A stretch of DNA of 64,000 bases from Nannochloropsis salina CCMP1776. Taxonomy: Eukaryota > Sar > Eustigmatophyceae > Eustigmatales > Monodopsidaceae. The stretch is taken from NCBI GenBank assembly GCA_004565275.1, contig SDOX01000021.1, positions 978,230 through 1,042,229 of the forward strand, read 5' to 3'. The notes beneath the pieces are model-generated. The model made no database searches. It was not told the DNA's origin and was given only the letters and a program-made list of their open reading frames with translations. A program made the position numbers and the translations under genes. This document shows, piece after piece, positions 1-9,042 of this stretch. Numbering within the stretch: the first letter of the stretch is position 1; each line of letters begins with the position of its first letter.

Positions 1-352
1 GGTCGTCAACTTTGTCGTTCTAACTCTTTCCATTTGGCACGTACGGGCCGAGAAGAGTTTTTGCCCCACTACTACCTTATGAGGTCTTTCGTTGGTTATG
101 AAAGGAATTTAAAGGGGGAGAGCCGATAGTAGGCTTGCATGACGGAAGCATCGCGGTAGCCGTGTCATAATTTTGCAATTTACATTCCATCAACCCGGAG
201 CATTGTAGCAAATCAGTGAACCAACATCATCTCGTACACGGTACCTTGGGCGACGCGTTTCCACGTTGAAGTCCCCGCACATTCCAGCCAGTAGTGCCTT
301 CATATTGTTGTTTCTGCAACAATTCCCTTCTTCAAGCATTTCGCCACATGTT

Positions 353-1598
353 TCAATCGATAAGCTTGCCCACTACAGGATATTTGCGGCCATTTGTAAA
401 TTTCTCAACCCATTCCTCCAAGGTCTGTCGTTGCCGATCGGTCAGATCGGACAGGTTCCTACTCTCCGCGTCTGCTTTCTCGAACGACATCTGCGTGAGA
501 CAAAGGAAGGGAATACAAGCATGAGACAATTTGAATGCGATCATAGGATTTGAAAATTTCCCCCACTGCAAGCTTCTGAGGACACGCTAGCAAATACGTC
601 TTTCAGGGTCAGCAAGGGGTTGTCTCAAGGCAGCACCTCATCACTCGCGCCGTAGGACCATAAATCGGCATGTTTCTTTTCTCAAGCGGCTGTCACATTT
701 CTCACGCCCCCTTCTCTTTACGAGCTCGTACCTTTGCCAGCGGTCGGGAGCCATCCTTGCCCGCTAAGAAATGGTAAGGCCCCCCCGGGCCGTAGAACAT
801 GCGGCCACCAAATGACATGTCAAAGACCTTCCCTGCGGCCGCTACATAGATGGGGGCCGCCGCCCAGCCCTCCGGAATCGTTTGTGCGTCTCCTCCTTTC
901 GGCTCTTCCCCCTTGTATTGCGCGATTTCTGCGAGGGTCAGGCTTAGGCCTGAGGGAGGCGTGACTAGGCGGCCGACCACGGGGTAGCACTTGTAGTATT
1001 TGTACTTCTCTACCCATCCATGCAAGGACTCCTTTTGCGTGTAGGTCAAATCTTCCAAGCTTGGACGATGGGTGAGTATAGAATGGAAGAATGGACGGGA
1101 AATAGTGGCAGAAGTGAGAGGATTGTTTGAATGAGTCTTCGCTTAGAAAAAGAATTGTGTGTGCTGCATCGTCGATCAAGATGTGCAACAGCGAAATAGG
1201 GTACCCCCTACTTACTTCGGGTCGTCCAGATCCTTCTCTTCCAGTGAATTTAGCGCGAAGGCCCTGGTCACGTCATGACCGGCGAAGCCGCCGTACACCC
1301 CATCGGGGCCGTAAAAATCTCGCGCTGATGAGACATCGTACACGTCTCCTTGCAATGCCACATAGATTGGATCGTCTTCTTTTGTTCCTGTAAATTCTCG
1401 AAGTTGCGCGGCCGTAAAATTGCGCGGGGGCTCAGGCTCCTCGTCGGGAGCCTTTCCCCCGGGCCCTTTTGGTAAGGGGGGGTCTTTTGTCACCCAGTAG
1501 AAAACAGTGACCGTCACAGCCACCGTCGCTGCTAGCATAGCCGCTGCTGTCCTATCTTGACGAAAGGCCTCCAGAGTTTGTAAAAAGCTCTCGAACAT
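353..1598 (-). CDS. Tandem MAPR (cytochrome b5-like heme/steroid-binding) membrane protein
   Basis: Three exons fit in phase: 1598-1216, 1059-732 and 490-353 (282 aa). The donors are GTAAGT and GTACGA and the acceptors end AAG and CAG. Exon 1 starts with a short N-terminus and one membrane segment (about residues 17-35). A first cytochrome-b5-like domain of the membrane-associated progesterone receptor (MAPR) type follows, with the marks FTAAQLREFTG, PIYVALQGDVYDVS and DFYGPDGVYGGFAG. Its closing segment (LEDLTYTQKESLHGWVEKY...PVVGRL) sits in exon 2. Exons 2-3 then hold a second, diverged copy (PIYVAAAGKVFDMS, MFYGPGGPYHFLAGKD, LSDLTDRQRQTLEEWVEKF, YPVVGKL). Family members bind heme and sterols at the ER and often partner P450s. 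Two MAPR units in one chain is less usual than one. The heme tyrosine area (DFYGPDGVY) is kept in copy 1. The exact ligand is unknown. Confidence 0.85.
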
Positions 1599-1926
1599 TT
1601 TTTATAGGGTACTAACCCAGATTATAACCTGCATGAAAAGTGAGAGGGGGAGTTTTCCTGACTTTTTGTCGATTGTGGAGTCCTTCAGCCTTCTCTATAA
1701 GAACCCTCCATGTTAGGTATCCGTGCTCAGTAGTAGCTGCTTCAGGTACACATGCTCCGGTACCAATGACACCGCTTGGCCCCTTGTCACCACAATCACA
1801 TGATGCGCTCGCTTGCTCCTAGTTTCTCACACCGGTGCCCCTTCGCCTCCGTCCTTTCCAAGAGCTTTTGGCGAGGCACCGGATCGAGCAAACTGAAGGA
1901 AGTGATCTATCCTAAAAGGAATTATT

Positions 1927-3246
1927 ATGACTTTCTTTGGGCACATAGGAACACTGAAAATGGCCACCACTACCCCTCCCATCGGGTCTCCTGCCCGGTG
2001 GCGGCTTGATGGCCAGACTGTTTTGTGCACGGGTGGCACCAAGGGCATCGGAAAAGCTATAGTAGAAGAGTTTGCTTCGTTGGGAGCACGCGTCTTCACC
2101 TGTGCACGCTCTGCTTCGGACTTAGCTGCTTGTTTGAAGGAATGGACAGCTAAGGGGTACGAAGTGGAAGGAATTGCGGTTGATGTTAGTGACAGCGACG
2201 CCCGCCGTGCTATGATGGAGCAAGTAGCCGGATCGTTTGTGGGGAGGTTGGACGTTCTCGTCAACAACGTGGGCACCAACATCCGGAAACCTACGGCGCA
2301 GTACACGGAAGAGCAGTACGATAAAATCATGGATATCAACCTGAAAAGCACATATCATTTGTGCCAGCTCGCCCACCCGTTGCTTAAAAAAGCAGGGAAA
2401 GGATGCGTAATTAATGTAGGGAGTGTAGCAGGCGTGATAGGCATCAAGTCAGGTGAGTAACGTATTGAAATGTCGCAAACCTTGTTGAAGGGACGATTCT
2501 TGCGTTGATGAAAGCTTCTGCTTGAGCTGTCATGGCCGTGTACTTACACACTATCTATCTCGTCGATGCCCGTCGACCAGTCCCACAGTAATTTGGACGC
2601 CGAAATAAATCCCTCTGCCCCATCTGGAAAGCCCTCATCAGCGTATTGCCCTCATATATTCCCCCCGACCATTATTTTCCCACAAGGTTCTGTGTACGGC
2701 TTGACAAAGGCCGCAATGGTTCAGCTATCTAAAAACCTAGCCTGTGAATGGGCTTCAGACGGTATTCGAGTCAACACTGTCGCACCATGGTGGGTCACGA
2801 TTGGAAACGGTGCTGCGGTTCTTCGTAGGCTCCAACCTTGCTGCCACTAACTTTTGCGCGAAGAGGTTGAGATACTTCTGACACGCGCCTCTCTTTCCTC
2901 CAGGTACATCGAAACGCCCCTCACTGCTCAGGTCCTTGGTGATCCTGTATACCGCAAAGAAGTAGAAAATCGAACACCCATGAAGCGGTACGTAAATGTA
3001 GGGAGCCGGAAGGCATGATAATTGTCTGACAATGCTGGAGGGTGAATTCGACGGCCTTAGGAAGTGGGAGTCCTCTCACATATGTCTCACGCGCATGACT
3101 TGTGCTGTGCATACATGTATTTTAGAGTCGGGTCGCCAGAGGAGATTAGCGGTATCTGCGCCTTTTTGGCGATGTCAGGATCTTCATACATAACCGGACA
3201 AACGGTTTGCGTAGACGGTGGCTTCACTGTTAACGGTTTCTACTAA
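1927..3246 (+). CDS. Short-chain dehydrogenase/reductase, tropinone-reductase-like
   Basis: Four exons: 1927-2452, 2687-2789, 2904-2987 and 3126-3246 (277 aa, phases agree). The Rossmann cofactor motif is TGGTKGIG, the structural motif is NNVGTN (the usual NNAG), and the catalytic Ser (NVGSVAG) and YxxxK (YGLTK) are present. The segment [20 protein letters not shown] and the C-terminus [15 protein letters not shown] are those of classical SDRs of the tropinone reductase/2-dehydrogenase group, which reduce carbonyls with NADPH. The substrate cannot be told from sequence, since most algal members do not act on tropinone. The start could be 1927 or the in-frame ATG at 1960 (MATTT); no clear targeting signal is seen. 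It is likely cytosolic. It lies head-to-head with the MAPR gene across about 330 bp. Confidence 0.88.
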
Positions 3247-4494
3247 GGTATTAAGAAAGCGGAGAAGTGGTTTTAATGCGTTTCCTCTCCTTAAAATGCA
3301 AGTATTAAAGATTGGATACGAGAAGGAATTTTAGACAACGCTCTAATCAATTATGATGTGTGACTTTTGCTTGCAATGACTTTTTTACTAAGTAATAAAT
3401 TGCTTTCGCGGTCCAGAAAGGTTGGAGTCGCACAACTCTAGCAGGGGCGATTGGAAATGCCACTCCGCTTACCTGGCGTCATAATGACGCCCATAAACCT
3501 CGAGTAATAACTCACGACAATGCAAGTCAACGGGTCGCATTTAATCCGAACTGATCTAAATCGCCTGTTGTGTACATGACGCCCAAAACTCCATGGGAAA
3601 TGAGCCCGTGCACGTATGCATCTGCTTGTGCCCTGGATACGCAGGATAAGTAAGCCTTTCGCATGCAGCTGAGCTTTGCATCGACGTTTGACGCCTTGCC
3701 CATAGCGGCAAACTGAATACCGGATACTCGGGCTCACGTACCCGCTAAGCGGAGGGTACGATATTACATCGTCAGGCGTCAGCTGGCCTATTTGCTTGTT
3801 CTTAATTCCAGGCACGGAGAGTGACCATCCATACCCATGCGACATCCATCCCAAAATACCTCAAACCACGTACGCCAATTCTGGAAACTGCTGGCATTTC
3901 TCAGAAAGTCTTGGCCAAGGTCACGTCAGCACGTCTCCGTGCTAACGTCAGCAGGCCTCCGCGCTCATGTCCGTGCGGGGGCCCACGTCAGCCTTTTCAG
4001 CGATCCGAAGACCACGTCGTCCACACGACCACGTCGCCTCGGAGGTTGGGAGGTAAGGACTGGAAAAGCACACGTTGCGAACGCGCGCGTGGGAGCCCCG
4101 GGGGGATGGCCATGCGTCGATAACTCCACACACGAGGCGTGATGAAAGCCTGGAGGCGGGGAAGTGGTGGGCCTGTCGATCGACCCAACTCTGGAACTCC
4201 GACCGGGGGGAGGTTGCAACGTCAGCCGCTGACTCGCCCACCGCCTGCCCCAGCGTGTTCTACGTCGAAACACGTCGAGCGGACCCTTGCTCGGGTCTTT
4301 GTTTTGTGTCGCTGTGCTTCTTTTCTATCTAGATTGAGTTTATATCCTGATCAACTTAATAAACCATCTGAACAGATCAAAGCCGCATCTACACACAAAG
4401 TAGGTGGATTTGTGTCGTGAGACTCGTATCGTTATTCGCCGCCACATTTTTCTGAAGTAGGTGGATACATTGCCTCGTTTTACCAAAGCTAAGC
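3247..4494. other. Intergenic region with a cluster of ACGTC/ACGTCA motifs
   Basis: I see no gene here. The first half is mixed composition. From about 3920 to 4280 the DNA is GC-rich and holds nine ACGTC cores, four of them ACGTCA (3923, 3945, 3985, 4219). Several are embedded in the same 9-mer, C/A-ACGTCAGC. TGACGT, the reverse complement, is the core site of CREB/TGA-type bZIP factors, and of the stramenopile blue-light bZIP aureochrome. The cluster ends about 220 bp before the ATG of the TCP11-like gene and may be part of its promoter. The open frame on the minus strand at 3438-3854 shows no protein-like features. Confidence 0.5.
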
Positions 4495-7323
4495 ATGATG
4501 AAAACCACTGCTGCTCCTGAAAGCACACAATGTGTCGCTGCAGCAATCGTCAACGTCACGTCAGAGACCAGCTCAAAACCTTCCAGTGAGACGAGTCTTC
4601 CACCGCAGCCGTCCTTGTCTTCCGAGGCGGGCATCGTCGCCACATCTAAGCCTGTGCTACGCGCCACCCCCGAAGAACGGGCGATGTCCTACTCATGTAT
4701 GCAGAGTAGCGAGCTCATTGGAGGTCATGTCGGCTCCCCTGCGTCTTCTCGAGGCCTGAATCTTGGAAAAAGGCGGATCGCCCAGTCGGAGACCTCTACG
4801 TTCCAGAGTCAACGCCACCTCAAGCACCAGGTCTCGTCCTCGTCATACCTCCCGCAGCCGAGGACAGCTCGCAAGAATAAGTCTGCGCAACTGCTCGATT
4901 TCCTTCGAGATGGCTTCAAAACTCAGCAGCATTCCTGCCAAGCGCTGGAAATGGCCCGGGAACATGCCATTCTGGTCCTTCAACGCTGGTTCCGAAACCT
5001 ACGAGAGCATTGGCGGCTGGTGAAACAGGTTCAAGAAGCGACCAGCCAGTCGTTGTTGCTCTTGTTGGAGGCTGCTGAGGCTTCAAGAGCGGGCTCGTGG
5101 GCGACGGAGTGGGAGGCGATGTGCCGGCAGGGTAGCCTCGAGTTTCATGCGTGCCACATGCTGCAGGGGCTGGGCTTCGCCCGCGAAGGGCAGGCAGCGG
5201 ACAATTCTCTTACACATCCCATGACCTTACTATCTGCATTACTGATATCTGTGCACCCTGAGGCTATCACGACTGCTTCGCCTGTCAAGAGCAAGCGCCG
5301 ACGCCGAGAGCACGAGCGCCGAGGGATCGCTCTTGTCCAGGCGGCATCGCGGGTGCACGAGACTTTGCTGGCATTGTACCACTGCCTGCATCAAGCAAAG
5401 ATGCCGCGATGGTTAATGCTGCGAGCGGTGGTTCAGGTCCAAAAGGCCTTCCGCCTCTACGTCGTGCAACGAGTGCGATACCAAGGAGTGTCAGGCGCGG
5501 AGGCGGCCCGCTTGGTTCGACGCGTCACACACGCCGCGGTCGGTGTTTTCAAAGCAATGCACCGTAGTCAGCGAAAGTCCCAAGTCGATGCGGCGCAAGC
5601 GATTGAGTGTGCGGAGGCTATCATAGAGGGCGAGGCTCGGTTGCGACACCTGGAAGCCGCCCTGCAGCAATTGGTGGGGCAGAGGGACACAGCGCGTCAC
5701 ATGGATATGGCGCGACAAGTTGCAGAGGAAGGAAAGCAGTGGGACGGGAAGATACACGGACGGAGCGAGTTAAAGCCCCTGGCAAGCGACCAAGATGAGA
5801 CACTGATGAGCATGGACTCGGAGCTTGAGGAGGAATCGCACGCCTCCGGCGACACCCAAACTGACGCGATTTTTTCAGATGAATGGCTCGTCCACGAAAT
5901 CTGCGTCTTGCCCAAGTCTCGCTTCTTGCAAGTGTCTATGGAAGACGCGTCTCAGCCATTTACCTGCGGCAATAAGCCAAGCCAGGGAGACACACAGGCG
6001 TACTGGGAGAAAGTCACTCAAACCCTCTTGATGGGTGATTTCTCGCCGTTCTTGGTGCTGGTGCAGGAGCTGGCAGACCGCTTGATCTCGATGACTCCGT
6101 CCCGCGCGGACCTCAAGGACGAGATCCTTGGGTCCTTGGACGTCGCCCTTCTCAAGCAGGTGCTTAGCAAGGACTTGCTGGACTCGCAGCTCCTCTTCTC
6201 CATCCTTCGATTCGCGGGACGACGGATCCTGTGCCTGGAGGCGCCTGCCCGCAACGCCTCCACAGAAAAGTGGCTGGTCCGCTTGAAAGAGCTGGAGGAT
6301 CGAGTGGTGCAGCAGGCGGGGGGTCCGTGTGTCAGGCTCTCTCTACAGGACAGTACGGTCTCGAAGCAGTGGGTCCCCTCGATCAGCCCCCTCTTCGAGT
6401 TCCTCTTCGAAAAAGTGGATCAAATCCACGTCGACATCTTCAATTCCCATATCCGCCGGGCGACGCCGCATTGCCGGGCCCACGGCCCTTCCTTCGAACG
6501 CTCGCAATTTGAGGAGCGCCTGGCTCAGGGGTTCACGTCCGTGGACAGGGTGCTGTCCTGGCTCCGACGGGTGGTAGCCTCCGAGTGGTGCCAGGAGCAG
6601 TCCATGCCCGTCTCGAGTCTTCGACACGGGGACCAACGCGTGGCCCTCTTGGAGGGCGTGCGACAGCAAAGCGGGGAGGCGATGCGGACTCTGCTGCGAC
6701 GGGCGTACGCCTCTCTGTTGGCAGACTCGTCCCGTCAAGGCGGGTCCGTGTCGGTGTTTTCGGAAGACGATCTTCCCGAGACACTGGCCATAGACGCTCA
6801 GCGACTGGGCTTGGCACGGCATGCCCTGTGGTGTGTGGCCAGCGCGGGCACCGTGGTTGCGTACCTCGGACAGGCCCTGGGTCGGCAGCTGCGGGCGGAG
6901 GAACGCCAAATAGTGGTGCAGGAGCTGATGGTGCTGTTGCCGGAGGCTGACGTGGAGGTGGAGGACATCAGCCTGCACGTTGGGCACATCGCGAGTACAA
7001 GGCTGGGGATGACAGGGGCGGGGGAGAGGAAGATGATGGAGGAGCGCGTGAGACGTTTGCTGCAGGACGGACGCTGCCCGGTGTTCCAACTGTTGTATCA
7101 ACGCGCGGTGGACGTGGTGCACGCGGTCCTGGAGCGGGAGGAGTCGACAACGGAGGATCAGTCCGGGCGAGTGGCGCACCTCTGCCAGCAACAGGGGCTG
7201 ACGGGGATGGAGAGCCGGATTTTGAAGATATGTGATGTCATGCTGCTCGTCACGCGCCACAATGAGGCGTGCTTCCTCTCCCTGTACCAGAAACTGGTGT
7301 CCGAGGCGCTCAGGAGCGAGTGA
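4495..7323 (+). CDS. TCP11 (T-complex 11) family protein with IQ motifs
   Basis: A single-exon gene of 942 aa. Residues 1-130 are Ser/Pro-rich and look disordered. Two IQ-like calmodulin-binding motifs are seen: LQRWFRNLREHW (about 162-173) and a close match VQKAFRLYVVQR (about 315-326). From about residue 500 to the end the chain fits the TCP11 domain: LVQELADRLISMTPSR, DLKDEILGSLDVALLKQVLS, an APARNAS segment matching the APvRD position, and FNSHIRRATPH. TCP11 proteins occur in animals (sperm function, PKA/ODF1 links), fungi (Sok1) and plants; the biochemical role is poorly defined. IQ motifs suggest calcium/calmodulin control, which is inference. The ATG at 4495 is followed by a second ATG and is preceded by the ACGTCA cluster. 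A long antisense frame at 6343-7356 is a shadow. Confidence 0.8.
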   Translation: MMKTTAAPESTQCVAAAIVNVTSETSSKPSSETSLPPQPSLSSEAGIVATSKPVLRATPEERAMSYSCMQSSELIGGHVGSPASSRGLNLGKRRIAQSETSTFQSQRHLKHQVSSSSYLPQPRTARKNKSAQLLDFLRDGFKTQQHSCQALEMAREHAILVLQRWFRNLREHWRLVKQVQEATSQSLLLLLEAAEASRAGSWATEWEAMCRQGSLEFHACHMLQGLGFAREGQAADNSLTHPMTLLSALLISVHPEAITTASPVKSKRRRREHERRGIALVQAASRVHETLLALYHCLHQAKMPRWLMLRAVVQVQKAFRLYVVQRVRYQGVSGAEAARLVRRVTHAAVGVFKAMHRSQRKSQVDAAQAIECAEAIIEGEARLRHLEAALQQLVGQRDTARHMDMARQVAEEGKQWDGKIHGRSELKPLASDQDETLMSMDSELEEESHASGDTQTDAIFSDEWLVHEICVLPKSRFLQVSMEDASQPFTCGNKPSQGDTQAYWEKVTQTLLMGDFSPFLVLVQELADRLISMTPSRADLKDEILGSLDVALLKQVLSKDLLDSQLLFSILRFAGRRILCLEAPARNASTEKWLVRLKELEDRVVQQAGGPCVRLSLQDSTVSKQWVPSISPLFEFLFEKVDQIHVDIFNSHIRRATPHCRAHGPSFERSQFEERLAQGFTSVDRVLSWLRRVVASEWCQEQSMPVSSLRHGDQRVALLEGVRQQSGEAMRTLLRRAYASLLADSSRQGGSVSVFSEDDLPETLAIDAQRLGLARHALWCVASAGTVVAYLGQALGRQLRAEERQIVVQELMVLLPEADVEVEDISLHVGHIASTRLGMTGAGERKMMEERVRRLLQDGRCPVFQLLYQRAVDVVHAVLEREESTTEDQSGRVAHLCQQQGLTGMESRILKICDVMLLVTRHNEACFLSLYQKLVSEALRSE

Positions 7324-7558
7324 TGTACACATTCGATAGGCAAATTTGGTTTTCAAAATAGTTAAACAGGTTGTACATGAAAAGCCAACTGTTTGAAATG
7401 CATATTTGAAAGCTTGTGACCAAATGGTCGTTGATCTCTTTCACGTAAAACGAATAATAGACATACTCCTATCCTTGTCAACGGGTCCGGTACCGCTTTT
7501 TACTTTCCACAGATTTCTTGCACATTTTTGATTCTTTCCATGAAGGCCATTTCCCAGA

Positions 7559-8662
7559 CTACCCCTCCACATATCTCTCTACGAAATCAGCCAGCTCCCT
7601 CATGCCCGCTTCTCTGTACAACTCCGCCAGCGGCGGTCGCACGTCGGACCAAGACCGAATCCCGTTCCCACCTACCAGGGCCGCGTCCATCAGGTACGCT
7701 GCTCTGTCCAGTGCCACCTGCTCCGGCAACTTCCCCTGCTTTACCTCCTGTAGCCGTTCATCTTCGTAGAGCTTCCAAAATTTATCTGCGGCCTTCTCAC
7801 GGCTAGATTTTGCCGCATTCAAAACCATTTCCAAATCGCCGTCGTCGTCAGCAACCGTCCACAGCGGTGTCCGCAACGCCGCGAAGGCTGCGTCTCTCAT
7901 CTCCAACTCCCGCCCTTTCATGCCTTGGAGCAACTTGCAGTATTCCATGTAGGGTTGTCCCCAGCCGTTGAACGTGTTGTAGGCTTTCTCCGCCGTGACA
8001 AGCGCGCTGGCTTGGTCGCCCTTTCTCATGTGGAATTCGGTCAAAAACTTGTATACGTCCGGGAAACTTCCCACTTTGAGGAACAGGTACCGTTCTAGCC
8101 CGTAGCCAACTTTCTCGACGGCCCCACGCACGTACTGCTTCTCGGCGGGGAGGTAGGCATTCACCAGGCTGGCGGCCCACTCCGCCTCCCGCCCTTGGCC
8201 GTGGTCTTCCTCCGCGGCTAGCCGGTGAGCGAGGTCAAGCGTGCTCAGCGCCACCAGTTTCAGGCCGCTTAATCCCGGGCGTGCTTTCACCACAGGCACG
8301 GGCGCGCCCTCCTGTGGAGTCGGCCATCGGAGGAGGCATGTGTATTCATCCCCTGACTTAGTCAGTGGAATCACTAAAGGGTGCAGTTCGGTGTTCTCTG
8401 ACGGGAAAACGGACTCCTCTCCACGGTAAAGGAGCAACTGAATGAGAGCTGATAGATCTGAGGGAGGAGGAATTCCGGCTTCGTTTTGGAGGAAGTCAGC
8501 GGCGGTCGTGACGGGGTCTTGTAGGAGGCGCCTCGCCACGAGGTTTTGACGGGACGAGTATCTGAGATGACCCGTTAAAGATCTAGGATGGGGGGGGGGA
8601 ACGAAGGCATAGGACGTGGACGAGCCTAAAAGTGCCAGAAAGGCAAGGAGAACGCGTGGCAT
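7559..8662 (-). CDS. Predicted plastid-targeted protein of unknown function
   Basis: Single exon. I chose the ATG at 8662 (367 aa) rather than the upstream in-frame codon at 8725, because it begins with a clean signal peptide (MPRVLLAFLALLGSSTSYAF). Cleavage before the Phe of YAFVPPP would match the heterokont plastid motif (ASAFAP), followed by a basic, Ser/Arg-rich transit region (RSLTGHLRYSSRQNLVARR). I do not recognise the mature part. It is soluble and mostly helical by eye. Protein-like stretches include EVERYLFLK-like GYGLERYLFLKVGSFPDVYK, TAEKAYNTFNGWGQPYMEYC and, near the end, PPLAELYREAGMRELADFVE. No cofactor or catalytic motif is visible and there are no transmembrane segments after the signal. 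The gene is head-to-head with the Deg protease gene. Confidence 0.75.
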   Translation of the reverse strand: MPRVLLAFLALLGSSTSYAFVPPPHPRSLTGHLRYSSRQNLVARRLLQDPVTTAADFLQNEAGIPPPSDLSALIQLLLYRGEESVFPSENTELHPLVIPLTKSGDEYTCLLRWPTPQEGAPVPVVKARPGLSGLKLVALSTLDLAHRLAAEEDHGQGREAEWAASLVNAYLPAEKQYVRGAVEKVGYGLERYLFLKVGSFPDVYKFLTEFHMRKGDQASALVTAEKAYNTFNGWGQPYMEYCKLLQGMKGRELEMRDAAFAALRTPLWTVADDDGDLEMVLNAAKSSREKAADKFWKLYEDERLQEVKQGKLPEQVALDRAAYLMDAALVGGNGIRSWSDVRPPLAELYREAGMRELADFVERYVEG

Positions 8663-9042
8663 GAAGATGGAAAGCCCTATCGTCGTGAAGGAGGGTTCGT
8701 GATGGGGGGCGTGAGACGCTGACAAGGAGGACGATAACGGTGTCCGGCCTACGATGTGCTTGCAAAGGATGAACAGGTCAGCAACATGGACACTTTCGGA
8801 GCATTATTCATAGCTATCAGCGCGTAGATCGTATTTGTTTGGGAATGCGAGGAATCCAGGGCTTTTTTGGGCCCGTGGGATGCCCCTTGGAGCGATTTTG
8901 TGTCGCCTCTTTTTGGCGGCAGGCAGGATACTTTCCAAAACCTTCCTGGGGCCCTTTGATCCCCTCCCGCGCCAAGAAAAACAAAACAATAAACCCACCT
9001 TTCGACACCCCCCCCCTCGCGATCCTCACAGCATCAGCCATC
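8663..9042. promoter_or_regulatory. Divergent spacer between the plastid-protein and Deg protease genes
   Basis: About 380 bp separate two divergent genes that both carry plastid-type N-termini, so a shared bidirectional promoter is possible (inference). It holds C- and A-rich stretches just before the Deg ATG (a run of Cs near 9010). I find no convincing TATA box or other named element. Confidence 0.35.

Noticed and set aside
3438-3854. 138-codon minus-strand frame in the spacer downstream of the SDR gene
   Set aside because: Basic, unpatterned translation, no start context or homology; likely chance.
6343-7356. 337-codon minus-strand open frame opposite the TCP11 gene
   Set aside because: Composition (His/Leu/Arg-rich) and full overlap with the TCP11 domain mark it as a shadow.
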